Both the position numbers and the translations under genes were made by a program. Positions 15,647 through 24,386 of a stretch of DNA of 64,000 nucleotides are shown piece by piece; position 1 is the stretch's first letter; each line of letters begins with the position of its first letter. The stretch is taken from the NCBI GenBank assembly GCA_030430575.1, contig JAUIKF010000024.1, positions 49,087 to 113,086 on the forward strand. Reading direction: 5' to 3'. The stretch is from Bacteroidia bacterium (lineage in GTDB: Bacteria; Bacteroidota; Bacteroidia; J057). Under the pieces are notes generated by a model. That model made no database searches, had not been told where the DNA came from, and saw only the letters and a program-made list of their open reading frames with translations.

Positions 15647-16525
15647 TTACTTTAGTAGAATATGATTATTAATAAGTAGTGCATTATTTGGGCTTATTAC
15701 GTCTAAATGTACATGAGGGACATTCGGTTGATGAGCACGAGCTAACGAACTATCATCCATTCTAAATTGCTTGAAATTTCCATTAGCATCTGCAACATTA
15801 CTTCTGTAAACCCCAGAGCCGTTAGGCCCTAATTCTTTATGATTTTTACCTATAAATTGAGTGCCAGCTTCTAGAACCTCATTTTCCGTCAAGGCGTGTT
15901 TACTTGTAATGTTTCTTTTTCCTAATGCAGAGTTTGTTTCAGCAATCACATCTTGAACTGCACAATTATGCACCAGCACCCCCTGCTCCCCCGCATAAAA
16001 CGTATGCGTCCCCGCAACCCCAAAATTATACACCGTCACCACGGTATCTCGTAGCTGTACGCCTGCTACTACATTTGCCCTTTGTTCTGGGCCTGTAGCT
16101 TCATCGTAAATATAGGAATAAAGCGTATCCCCTGCTTGTAATTGTCCCGCAGCTAGCCATTGGCCATTGGCGTAAAAGGGATGGTCATAGGTGGCTGAGA
16201 GGGTGCTTCCATCCTGTAAGCTGATGTCAGCCACATAGTGCCATTCTCCCATGATGGGATAAAGGACTTTCTGCAAGACAGGGCGCTGGAGTTGGTGGTC
16301 ATAAGACCATACCGTATCTCCCATGCTGATGGCTTCTATGGGTTTATAGCCATTCAGGGTCAGGATGGGGGTCCCTTCGGGAAAACAGGAGCAGTCTGTG
16401 TCTTTTTTGCGCTTGATGACCTTGGTAAGGGCTTTCCGGCTGTCATTTACCTTGTCAAGATTATAGCCTGCCGCTATTATAGCACGATTTGACAGCAGTG
16501 GTATTCGGGATAATGGCGGTGCTGA
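15647..16525 (-). pseudogene. 5'-truncated polymorphic toxin: HINT domain plus C-terminal toxin
   Basis: The reading frame is open from 16525, just after an in-frame TGA at 16526-16528, but the first ATG is only at 16324, inside the HINT domain. Translation from 16525 shows C-S-C-F-P-E-G-T-P-I-L-T-L-N-G-Y, the start of a pre-toxin HINT domain. It ends in G-V-L-V-H-N-C, the auto-cleavage site. The last ~100 residues form the toxin tip, with N-G-S-G-V-Y-R-S, F-R-M-D-D-S and P-H-V-H-L-D-V, histidines that suggest a nuclease or similar enzyme (inference). The large N-terminal secretion part (Rhs- or T9SS-type) is absent, so this is a displaced tip cassette or remnant. A probable immunity gene follows 10 bp downstream. 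Confidence 0.75.
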
Positions 16526-16604
16526 TCAGTAAGGTGACGCCTTAGGTGATGGGGTGAATAGCATGGCTATTTTGTGTGCATGAAAATGGGCCATTTTTCC
16601 CTTG

Positions 16605-16876
16605 TTGCGACGGACTAAAGTCGCGTCGCAAGAATTTTTGGTTCTCTGACAATTTTAGTGGAGTGTCCACTTTGGGCTTTCACATCTCCTGAACCCCGCA
16701 GGCCCCATCCTCTTCAAAGAGGACTTGCCACAGTCCCTCTGATGCGCGAAAACCTCTTTGAAGAGGTTGCGGCTTGTGTGAGCGGAGATGTGTTTGTCAG
16801 AAGCGACAGGCTTACCACGGAATTTGTCAGAGAACCTAATTTTTCACCATTGCGACGTGGCTTCAGCCCGTCGCAA
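16605..16876. repeat. 272-bp compound inverted-repeat element
   Basis: Mirror-symmetric layout. Each end is a 27-nt hairpin starting TTGCGACG (16605-16631 and 16850-16876). Inside these are matched arms GGTTCTCTGACAA at 16640-16652 and its complement at 16824-16836. The interior holds further paired motifs such as CCTCTTCAAAGAGG and CCTCTTTGAAGAGG. No convincing gene is present. It lies in the roughly 440-bp gap between the truncated toxin and sucD, where the toxin's missing 5' part would be expected. Confidence 0.8.
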
Positions 16877-16939
16877 GAAGGCTTTGCAAAGCAAAAAAAA
16901 CGAGCCCCCCTTTCGAGAAGCTCGCATATCTATCACAAA

Positions 16940-16953
16940 AGCCCTTCCGGGCT
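16940..16953 (-). terminator. Terminator of sucD
   Basis: On the minus strand AGCCC-GGAA-GGGCT followed by TTTTGTG, 12 bp past the sucD stop. Confidence 0.65.
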
Positions 16954-16965
16954 ATTAATCAATCA

Positions 16966-17838
16966 CTAATTCCCCAATGCTTTCGCCATCGTCACGCCGA
17001 TGTCGGCGGGAGATTCAACGACGTGGATGCCACAGGCGTCCATCACACGCATCTTTTCAGATGCAGTTCCTTTGCCACCGGAGATGATGGCACCTGCGTG
17101 GCCCATGCGGCGTCCGGGAGGGGCTGTCTGCCCTGCGATGAAGCCTACGACGGGCTTCTTGGCGTTGTCGCGCAGCCATTCGGCAGCGATTTCTTCATTG
17201 CTCCCGCCGATCTCGCCGATCATCACAATTCCCTCAGTATCAGGGTCTTCGTTGAAAAGTTTCACAATATCGAGGTGGGGAGAACCGATGATGGGGTCAC
17301 CGCCGATGCCTACGCAAGTAGACTGGCCGAGGCCTTGCTTGGTGACTTGATCTACGGCTTCGTAGGTCAAGGTACCTGAACGGCTGAGGATACCTATCTT
17401 CCCAGGGTTATGGATGAAGCCAGGCATGATACCCACTTTGGCTTCGCCTGGGGTGATGACGCCGGGGCAGTTAGGGCCGATCATGCGCACACCGCGATCG
17501 TCGATATAGCGCTTCGCGTGGATCATGTCTTTAACGGGGATGCCTTCTGTGATGGCTACAATCAGCTCGATGCCTGCATCTGCAGCTTCCATGATCGCAT
17601 CTGCTGCGAATCTGGGCGGCACAAAAATGATGGAAACATTGGCCTGGGCTGCCTGGACAGCATCATATACCGTGTTGAAAACGGGGCGATCAAGGTGCTT
17701 TTGGCCACCTTTGCCGGGCGTGACGCCGCCTACGACATTGGTCCCGTAGTCGATCATCTGACCAGCATGGAAGCTACCTTCTTTGCCCGTAAACCCCTGG
17801 ACAATGATGCGCGAATCTTTGTTGACAAGTATGCTCAT
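16966..17838 (-). CDS. sucD: Succinyl-CoA synthetase (ADP-forming), alpha subunit
   Basis: A 290-residue protein from ATG 17838; an in-frame ATG at 17874 lies upstream of the promoter -7 box and is rejected. CoA-binding Rossmann domain with G-F-T-G-K-E-G at about 15-21, ligase domain with G-P-N-C-P-G at 121-126, and the phospho-histidine loop G-R-R-M-G-H-A-G-A with H247. It catalyses the substrate-level phosphorylation step of the TCA cycle. The beta subunit sucC is not adjacent. Confidence 0.97.
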   Translation of the reverse strand: MSILVNKDSRIIVQGFTGKEGSFHAGQMIDYGTNVVGGVTPGKGGQKHLDRPVFNTVYDAVQAAQANVSIIFVPPRFAADAIMEAADAGIELIVAITEGIPVKDMIHAKRYIDDRGVRMIGPNCPGVITPGEAKVGIMPGFIHNPGKIGILSRSGTLTYEAVDQVTKQGLGQSTCVGIGGDPIIGSPHLDIVKLFNEDPDTEGIVMIGEIGGSNEEIAAEWLRDNAKKPVVGFIAGQTAPPGRRMGHAGAIISGGKGTASEKMRVMDACGIHVVESPADIGVTMAKALGN

Positions 17839-17862
17839 GAATTTTATTTTTTTAGAATGGCG

Positions 17863-17893
17863 CAAAAGTAGCAAGAGTCAAGTTCAAGTTCAA
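17863..17893 (-). promoter_or_regulatory. Probable sucD promoter
   Basis: Minus strand reads TTG, 20 nt, then TACTTTTG, close to the Bacteroidota consensus. The -7 box lies 25 bp upstream of the chosen sucD ATG. The TTG lies inside the TTGAATTTGAACTT repeat tract. Confidence 0.55.
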
Positions 17894-17914
17894 ATTCAAG
17901 CTCAAACTCAAGCC
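17879..17914. repeat. TTCAAA/CTCAAG-type intergenic repeat
   Basis: Near-hexameric units (AAGTTCAAGTTCAAATTCAA...) of the same kind as at 755-786. An inverted counterpart at 18653-18678 lies on the far side of the gene 17961-18506, again bracketing a single gene. Confidence 0.55.
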
Positions 17915-17960
17915 TTCCCGTTTTCAATTCTCCATTCTCAATTTTCCATTTTTATTTGTT

Positions 17961-18506
17961 TTATACGTTTTCCCGCAAGTAGCTCAAGGGCTTATTGAAC
18001 ATGCTAAAATCCGCATAGCGGTTTTTTAAGAGATCAAATTTGAGCTGATACAAGGTCGTAGCTTTATCGTTTTTATGGATAAACTGAAGCATAGACATGA
18101 AAAACTCTTTCACGGTGGGATGTGCTTTGTCTATGACAAGGGTTCTGAGCTTATTGACTTCAAATTCTTTTTCTTTGGCAAAGTATGTCACGATCAAGGG
18201 TTTCATCTTGGTTACTTCAGCTTCTTCAAAGTCTGATTTGCTGAAAATCTTGATGATTTCTTGGAGGAAGGGGCGCTCGTCTTCTGGGGAATCCATGAAT
18301 TTCCCTAATTGGGACCAGAAAACATACGGGATATAAGCTCCGCCAAAATAACTGATCACGCGAAATTCAAACTCGCGGCTTGCCTCAGGATCGTCTGCCA
18401 GACTGTCTTGGAGGGCCTTGATTTCTTTGACCAATTTCTCCCGATCCTCTTCCCACTCACCGTAGAATTTGTCTTCTAGCTGATCAAAAGTTTTGGAAAT
18501 ATCCAT
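17961..18506 (-). CDS. Conserved-looking protein of unknown function
   Basis: A 181-residue protein from M-D-I-S-K-T-F at 18506. Longer in-frame starts run into the leader hairpin and promoter region and are rejected. No signal peptide or membrane segment. Rich in charged residues and predicted mostly helical, with a central F-G-G-A-Y-I-P-Y-V-F. I recognise no domain. It lies downstream of recQ on the same strand but has its own promoter. Confidence 0.75.
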   Translation of the reverse strand: MDISKTFDQLEDKFYGEWEEDREKLVKEIKALQDSLADDPEASREFEFRVISYFGGAYIPYVFWSQLGKFMDSPEDERPFLQEIIKIFSKSDFEEAEVTKMKPLIVTYFAKEKEFEVNKLRTLVIDKAHPTVKEFFMSMLQFIHKNDKATTLYQLKFDLLKNRYADFSMFNKPLSYLRENV

Positions 18507-18530
18507 AATATATATGATGAAGGATGAATG

Positions 18531-18569
18531 ATAAAAAAACAAAACCAAAGGCTTATTGGCCCTTGGTTT
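18531..18569 (-). terminator. Leader hairpin with T-run (attenuator-like)
   Basis: Minus strand: AAACCAAGGGC pairs with GCCTTTGGTTT (one mismatch, 6-nt loop), followed by TTGTTTTTTTAT. It sits between a good -7 box (18578-18585) and the ATG at 18506, so it would terminate or attenuate transcripts from that promoter. It could also be read as the recQ terminator. Confidence 0.6.
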
Positions 18570-18577
18570 CACCTGTA

Positions 18578-18585
18578 CAAAGGTA
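18578..18585 (-). promoter_or_regulatory. -7 box for gene 17961-18506
   Basis: Minus strand TACCTTTG matches TAnnTTTG. The -33 region (TTTCG about 19 nt upstream) is weak. It lies about 72 bp before the start codon, leaving room for the leader hairpin. Confidence 0.45.
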
Positions 18586-18682
18586 GAATTTTTTACAAAA
18601 AAAACGAAAGTAGATTTGCGATTAGAAAAGGGTGAGTCGAAATGGATTGTTTTTGAATTTGTACTTGAGTTTGGACTTTCTC

Positions 18683-20878
18683 CTAATTCCCCATTTCTGA
18701 AATAAACTTCACACGGACCAACTGTATCTCATCCCGGGTGATTTCAGGTCCCAATTCATTTTCAGCATCATCCAGGTTATCGGTATCTGCTTCCATGAAG
18801 TAGTCAAATATATCATCTACCACATCATCGTCAATTCGGTCTTCGATGTAGTAATCGATGTTTAGGCGGGTGCCAGAATTGACAATTTGGTCAAGGTTGT
18901 CGAGGAGCTCACGGAATTCAAGGCCCTTCATGTCAGCGATGGCATCCAAGGCAGTACGGCGATCTACATGCTGAATGATGAAAAGCTTATTCATGCTTTT
19001 GCGTGCAGCCGACTTCACCACCACTTCTGTCGGACGTTCAATGCCATTGGATTCGACATATTCCTTGATCAGTTTGATAAATGGCGCCGCAAATTTCTTC
19101 GCTTTGCCCTGGCCCACGCCTATGATGTTTTGGAATTCGGTCATAGAAATGGGGTACTTCGTGGCCATATCTTCCAGAGAGGGATCTTGGAAGACAATAT
19201 AAGGCGGTACCCGCTTTTCCCTTGCTACCTTTTTGCGTAGCCCTTTGAGCATGTCAAATAAGGTGACATCGTAGGTCTTGAAGTCTTCGACGGGGACAGC
19301 ATCTTTCTTGAGTTGTTCGAAGTCCTGGAACTTGACGAGCTCGATAGGGTGGGGGTTTTGGATATATTTATCCCCTTTATCGGTCAGCTTGATGACGCCG
19401 TACTCCTCGATGTCTTTGCGGAGGTAATTATTGATAATGAGCTGGCTGTAAATGGATTTCCACGCTTTCTGATCCATTTGAGCCCCTTGCCCAAAAGAAG
19501 GCAATTTGTCATGCTCATAAATCGAAATTTGCTGATTGTTGCTGCCTCGGACGAGGTTGATGAGGTGGGTCAGGCCAAATTTTCCATTGATTTGCTGAAC
19601 GGCCTGCAATGCCAAAGTCGCATCTTTTTGCCCATCAAAACGCTCCTTAGGATAGCGGCAGTTGTCACACATATTATGACAATTGCTATCGTCAAAGTCT
19701 TCCCCGAAATAGTGAAGCATGAGCTTCCTCCTACAAGCGCCTGACTCCGCAAAGGCAGCCATTTCATATAATAAGAGCCTGCCCGACTCCCGTTCATTGA
19801 CGGGCTTATCCTTCATGAATTTCTCCAACTTCACGATATCATTGAAGTCATAGAAAAGCAGGCAATTGCCTTCTAACCCGTCGCGGCCAGAACGTCCCGT
19901 TTCCTGGTAGTAGCTCTCGATACTCTTGGGGACATCGTAGTGGATCACAAAACGGACGTCTGGTTTATCAATGCCCATCCCAAAAGCGATGGTCGCTACT
20001 ACGACGTGAATATCCTCATTGAGGAACATGTCTTGATGGCGTGTCCGGGTATTGGAATCCAGGCCTGCATGGTAAGGGACGGTTTTGATCCCATTTACAT
20101 TCAGTATTTCCGCAATTTCTTCTACCTTCCGCCTACTCAAGCAATAGACGATTCCCGACTTCCCATGATTTTGCTTGATAAACTTGATGATCTCCGTCGT
20201 AGCATTGTTGGTGCTGACTTTGGGCTGGACTTCATAATAGAGGTTGTCTCTATTAAAGGAGGTGAGAAACAGCTCCGCGTCATCTATTTGGAGGTTTTGT
20301 TTAATGTCCAAGCGTACCTTGGGGGTGGCTGTGGCCGTCAGGGCAATGACTGGGACATTGCCTAGTTGGTTGAGAATCTCGCGAATGCGACGGTACTCGG
20401 GGCGGAAGTCATGTCCCCACTCTGAGATACAGTGGGCTTCATCTACGGCGACGAAGCTGACATCAGCCTGATTCAAGAAGTCAATAAACTCCTCCTTCAC
20501 CAAGGATTCGGGGGCCACATATAGTAGCTTCAGTTGGCGGCTCAGTACTTTTTGCTTGACTTTTTCATAGTCAGAGCGATTCATACTGCTATTGAGGAAG
20601 CCTGCTTCAATGCCAAATGCCTGGAGCTGGTCTACCTGGTTTTTCATTAAGGCAATCAGGGGAGAAATAACGAGGGCTGTACCCTCCATAATCACCGCTG
20701 GCAATTGATAGCAGAGAGACTTTCCTGCGCCTGTCGGCATGATGACAAACGTGTCATGGCCATCCAACACATTCTGAATAACGGCCTCCTGCTTGCCACG
20801 GAAGGTGTCATAGCCAAAATATTTTTTGAGTGCTAAGGTGAGCTGCGAGTCTTGGGTAACGATCGTATCTTTGTTCAC
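18683..20878 (-). CDS. recQ: ATP-dependent DNA helicase RecQ
   Basis: A 731-residue protein, 3'-5' DNA helicase for recombination and fork repair. Walker A M-P-T-G-A-G-K-S at 47-54, DEAH box at 146-149 with the RecQ-specific aromatic loop E-W-G-H-D-F-R-P-E-Y, helicase C domain about 215-340 with Q-E-T-G-R-S-G-R-D-G. The RQC zinc module follows with cysteines in A-C-R-R-K and C-H-N-M-C-D-N-C, then a winged helix and an HRDC domain at about 525-605. The C-terminal ~120 residues are an acidic extension common in Bacteroidota RecQ. Full length and intact. Confidence 0.98.
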   Translation of the reverse strand: MNKDTIVTQDSQLTLALKKYFGYDTFRGKQEAVIQNVLDGHDTFVIMPTGAGKSLCYQLPAVIMEGTALVISPLIALMKNQVDQLQAFGIEAGFLNSSMNRSDYEKVKQKVLSRQLKLLYVAPESLVKEEFIDFLNQADVSFVAVDEAHCISEWGHDFRPEYRRIREILNQLGNVPVIALTATATPKVRLDIKQNLQIDDAELFLTSFNRDNLYYEVQPKVSTNNATTEIIKFIKQNHGKSGIVYCLSRRKVEEIAEILNVNGIKTVPYHAGLDSNTRTRHQDMFLNEDIHVVVATIAFGMGIDKPDVRFVIHYDVPKSIESYYQETGRSGRDGLEGNCLLFYDFNDIVKLEKFMKDKPVNERESGRLLLYEMAAFAESGACRRKLMLHYFGEDFDDSNCHNMCDNCRYPKERFDGQKDATLALQAVQQINGKFGLTHLINLVRGSNNQQISIYEHDKLPSFGQGAQMDQKAWKSIYSQLIINNYLRKDIEEYGVIKLTDKGDKYIQNPHPIELVKFQDFEQLKKDAVPVEDFKTYDVTLFDMLKGLRKKVAREKRVPPYIVFQDPSLEDMATKYPISMTEFQNIIGVGQGKAKKFAAPFIKLIKEYVESNGIERPTEVVVKSAARKSMNKLFIIQHVDRRTALDAIADMKGLEFRELLDNLDQIVNSGTRLNIDYYIEDRIDDDVVDDIFDYFMEADTDNLDDAENELGPEITRDEIQLVRVKFISEMGN

Positions 20879-20991
20879 TTGTCAACTGGGTTTGAAAATA
20901 ATTTCCTATAACCAATGGAGCTTTCATTCACTTCTTAATTTACAAAAAAAAATGAGATACCAAACCAGTAAATGACACTTAAAATATAATA

Positions 20992-22131
20992 TTACCTTTT
21001 GTCAGTCAGGATCAACATGGCTCCGACTTGCCAAGCGGTAAATTCTATAAGGGCCTCAGCATGGCTGATGGCAGTTTCTAAGGTCATAGGGGCTGTAGGA
21101 ATAGGAAAAACGGCATGAAATGCCTCAAATTCTAATGGGTTAAAATCTTCTGGGACTTGGCCTGTGATACAAAAAGCGGGAATACCTCTCACTTTGGCGC
21201 GACGGGCGACGGCATAAGGTCCTTTGCCTTGCAGGCTTTGATGATCCAACCGGCCTTCGGCGGTGATCAGGTAGTCGGCGGTTCTTAGGTGGCTATCAAA
21301 CCCTATTTCGTGTAGCATAAAGTCAATCCCGCTAATGAGCTTGGCGCCTAGAAACGCATGTAGTCCTGCGGACACACCACCTGCGGCTCCTCCATGTTTC
21401 ATGGACGAGACATCTACTCGAAGCGTCTCTTTCATCAAATCATTGAACAGCGAGAGGTTTTCCTCCAATAAGGTCACCTGCTCTGCCATTGCCCCCTTTT
21501 GTGGGGCATAGATGGCCGCAGTACCCTCGGGTCCCAATAGCGGATTTTCTACGTCACAGGGCAAAATAAATTCACAGTCTCTCACACGCGGATCAAGCCC
21601 CGATAGGTCTATTTTTTCCAAAAACGCCAATCCGCCCCCACCTGTAGGAATCGCATAGCCTGACTCATTGAGAAATTTTACCCCCAGTGCACTCAAGATA
21701 CCTGTGCCTCCATCCGTCGAGGCACTCCCCCCCAAACTCAAGATAATGCGTTTACATCCTTGATCGAGGGCATCCAAAATCAACTGGCCTGTGCCAAAGG
21801 TACTCGCTTTCATAGGAGAGAGAGAGGTGGAAGCCAATTTCCCCATGCCAGAGGCGGCTGCCAATTCAAGAATGGCGGTACGCCCATCATTCAGAATGCC
21901 ATACTGCGCTTCTATTTTTTGCCCCACTGCATTCTCTACTTCACAGGTCCGATAGGTACCACCTACCGTTTGGATAAATATTTCGACGGTGCCTTCCCCG
22001 CCATCAGCAATAGGAACGACAAAAGTCTGGATATCAGGGGAAGCTTTTTTGAGGCCCCGATCTATGGCTTGGGTCACTTGCAAGGCGCTGAGACAGCCCT
22101 TAAAGGCATTAGGGGCAAGAAGGATATTCAT
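20992..22131 (-). CDS. Glycerate kinase (GlxK/GarK family)
   Basis: A 379-residue member of the glycerate kinase type 1 family. N-terminal A-P-N-A-F-K-G, I-A-D-G-G-E-G-T-V, L-G-G-S-A-S-T-D-G-G-T-G and the late T-A-E-G-R-L-D-H-Q-S-L-Q-G-K-G-P segment are all diagnostic. It phosphorylates D-glycerate with ATP to a phosphoglycerate, feeding glycolysis. On the same strand as recQ with a 113-bp gap. No neighbouring glyoxylate or tartronate genes, so the physiological source of glycerate is not shown. Confidence 0.95.
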   Translation of the reverse strand: MNILLAPNAFKGCLSALQVTQAIDRGLKKASPDIQTFVVPIADGGEGTVEIFIQTVGGTYRTCEVENAVGQKIEAQYGILNDGRTAILELAAASGMGKLASTSLSPMKASTFGTGQLILDALDQGCKRIILSLGGSASTDGGTGILSALGVKFLNESGYAIPTGGGGLAFLEKIDLSGLDPRVRDCEFILPCDVENPLLGPEGTAAIYAPQKGAMAEQVTLLEENLSLFNDLMKETLRVDVSSMKHGGAAGGVSAGLHAFLGAKLISGIDFMLHEIGFDSHLRTADYLITAEGRLDHQSLQGKGPYAVARRAKVRGIPAFCITGQVPEDFNPLEFEAFHAVFPIPTAPMTLETAISHAEALIEFTAWQVGAMLILTDKR

Positions 22132-22256
22132 GACGGTTTTCTAGCTAAAAAAATGAAGGAGCGCAAGCTACGAGTTTAGGGGGATTGGGAAAAGGACTTC
22201 GTGCGACATTTCTGTAAAATATTGCATACTTCGGGGGATTTTGGTTATTTGATGAC

Positions 22257-24320
22257 ATGAGTACCCGAACCCTCTACGCCTTATTGGTAGGCATAAATGA
22301 CTACCCTATAGAGGCACACCGCCTATTTGGATGCCACAACGATGTCCTGGCCGCCAAGACTTTCCTGGAAAATCGTACCAATCGCTCAAACCTCAATCTG
22401 GAGGTCAAAATGCTTCTCTCCGCTGACGCTACGCGTGTCAATATCGTCAAGGCATTTGAACAGCACCTCGCGCAGGCCGCTGAAGGCGATATCGCCTTCT
22501 TTTATTATAGTGGCCATGGCTCTCAGGAACCCGCAGGGAGCTTCTTTGACCACCTGGAATCAGATGGGCAAAATGAGACATTGGTATGTTGGGATAGTCG
22601 CATCGAGGACGGAATGGACCTGGCAGACAAGGAACTCTCCAGCCTTATCCAATTGGTTTCTCAAAAAAATCCCCACATCGTCACGATGCTCGACTGCTGT
22701 CACTCTGGAACAGGTACCAGAAATCTTGACAATGGACTGCCCAGTGACTTCCTGGTGCGCCAAAGTCCATCTTATCAAGGGACGCGTCCTTTGGACTCAT
22801 ATATCCTGCCGCGCGACCTCAGCGCAGACCGCTCAGTGCTCTCTACCCGAGGCACCAAGTCTCTCATCATTCCCGATGGGCGTCATGTCGCCCTCTCCGC
22901 GGCAGAGTCTTTCCAACTCGCCAAGGAGACCACTTTGGGTGGCAATCGCCGGGGGGTATTTTCCTTTTCCTTAATGGAAATCCTCCAAAATTCCACGGCG
23001 GACCTGACGTATGATGACATCATGCGGCGGGTGCGTGGACTGGTCTCCAAGCGTACCTTTGACCAGAATCCCACCATTTTTGCCCCTCAACCTAAAGACA
23101 TCCACCAGCGCTTTTTGGATGGGACGATCGTAGAATCTCCTGTATTTTTCAGCCTATCGTTTGACAGAGAGCATGGATGGGTGATTGACGGTGGATCCGT
23201 ACATGGTATCATCAAAGGGGGATTTGGGGATTCTACAGTCTTGGGCGTCTTCCCAACGACCGTCATTGGTGCTGCCTTGGAAGACTTTTCTCAATCCATC
23301 GGGGAGGTAGAGGTCACCGATACGAGTGCCAGCCGTAGCATCGTGCGCCCTACAGGGGCGACCTTCTTAGACAAGACAGCGACTTATCGGTGCCGGGTCA
23401 CTTCTCTACCAGTTCCACCCGCCAAAGTTTACCTCTTTGGAGAGGTAGAGGGCGTGCAACATCTGCGACGTCAGATGGAGCGTGGAGGGCCAGAGGCCTC
23501 CTATTGGCAGGAAACCCGAACTTTGGAAGAAGCAGATTTCAAATTGCTGGCATTGCGCAATAAATATGTCATCTCCCGCGCTGCTGACGGGATGGGTGAC
23601 GATGCCATCATCCAACGGGACGGAATAGACTATCGTCCCTTGGTAGAGAAAGTGTCTGGCTATGACACGAGTAGTGCCGCTGAGGTGTTGAAATACTTGA
23701 CGCATATCATCAAGTGGGAGCAAACCCTTGAACTTCACAACGCCAATAGCCGCATCAGCAGCAATGCTGTACGGATAGAACTCTATCACCCAGATAGAGA
23801 TGAGCGAATCGCTCCCGCCAGCAATGGATACCATTTTTCCTATAACCCCAACGATGGCCCCAATGCGCTCCCAGGCTTTCGCATCAAGGTCATCAATCAA
23901 AGCGGCCGGAAGCTATATTGCTCATTGATCCTATTGTCTTCTTTATTTGAGGTAAATCCCTTTTTGCTTGCCGAAGGAGGTACATGGCTAGAGCCAAGCG
24001 AGGAAGCATGGGCCATGGATGGGGAGGTGGTCATGGCGGAAGTCTCGGATAGCCAAGTGGCCTTTGGCCGAAGTGAAGTCCTGGAGACCCTAAAAGTCAT
24101 TTATGGATCGGCGAAATTCGATCCTGCCCTATTAGAAATGAAACCGCTCAAAGAGCCTCAACCTGCCAATCGTAGCATGCCTAGTGGCGGCCTGATCGAT
24201 CAGACGCTCGCAGGAACACAGACAAAGGGAATCCGTGTACGCCAGCGAAATAGTGGCAGTTTTGATGAGTGGAATGCTTTTTCCCTCAGTGTGAGGATTA
24301 AGAGAATTTTGAATGAGTGA
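22257..24320 (+). CDS. Caspase-fold (peptidase C14) protein with C-terminal extension
   Basis: A 687-residue protein. Residues 1-280 form a caspase/metacaspase p20-like domain: Y-A-L-L-V-G-I-N-D-Y at the start, catalytic histidine H87 in Y-Y-S-G-H-G-S-Q, and cysteine C148 in M-L-D-C-C-H-S-G. Both dyad residues are present, so it should be active. No signal peptide, so it is cytoplasmic. The C-terminal ~400 residues lack repeats I can name, but end with a beta-rich segment resembling DUF4384-type domains (R-K-L-Y-C-S-L-I-L-L, then an acidic region). Such proteases act in stress, cell-death or defence systems. No effector neighbours are visible. Confidence 0.88.
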   Translation: MSTRTLYALLVGINDYPIEAHRLFGCHNDVLAAKTFLENRTNRSNLNLEVKMLLSADATRVNIVKAFEQHLAQAAEGDIAFFYYSGHGSQEPAGSFFDHLESDGQNETLVCWDSRIEDGMDLADKELSSLIQLVSQKNPHIVTMLDCCHSGTGTRNLDNGLPSDFLVRQSPSYQGTRPLDSYILPRDLSADRSVLSTRGTKSLIIPDGRHVALSAAESFQLAKETTLGGNRRGVFSFSLMEILQNSTADLTYDDIMRRVRGLVSKRTFDQNPTIFAPQPKDIHQRFLDGTIVESPVFFSLSFDREHGWVIDGGSVHGIIKGGFGDSTVLGVFPTTVIGAALEDFSQSIGEVEVTDTSASRSIVRPTGATFLDKTATYRCRVTSLPVPPAKVYLFGEVEGVQHLRRQMERGGPEASYWQETRTLEEADFKLLALRNKYVISRAADGMGDDAIIQRDGIDYRPLVEKVSGYDTSSAAEVLKYLTHIIKWEQTLELHNANSRISSNAVRIELYHPDRDERIAPASNGYHFSYNPNDGPNALPGFRIKVINQSGRKLYCSLILLSSLFEVNPFLLAEGGTWLEPSEEAWAMDGEVVMAEVSDSQVAFGRSEVLETLKVIYGSAKFDPALLEMKPLKEPQPANRSMPSGGLIDQTLAGTQTKGIRVRQRNSGSFDEWNAFSLSVRIKRILNE

Positions 24321-24325
24321 ATGAT

Positions 24326-24383
24326 GAATTTTGAATGAAAAGAAAACGAAGTTTGTAACTCCTTCATTCAACATTCAAAATTC
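24326..24383. terminator. Inverted repeat between convergent caspase and Wzz genes
   Basis: GAATTTTGAATG (24326-24337) is complementary to CATTCAAAATTC (24372-24383). The first motif is also tandemly present at 24304-24315 inside the caspase gene's end. The same CATTCAAAATT motif recurs at about 25537-25550. Likely a bidirectional terminator. Confidence 0.55.
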
Positions 24384-24386
24384 CCC

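Noticed and set aside
17410..17871. Plus-strand gene antisense to sucD
   Set aside because: Shadow of a well-identified sucD.
19313..19744. Plus-strand gene antisense to recQ
   Set aside because: Overlaps the RQC zinc-binding region of recQ completely.
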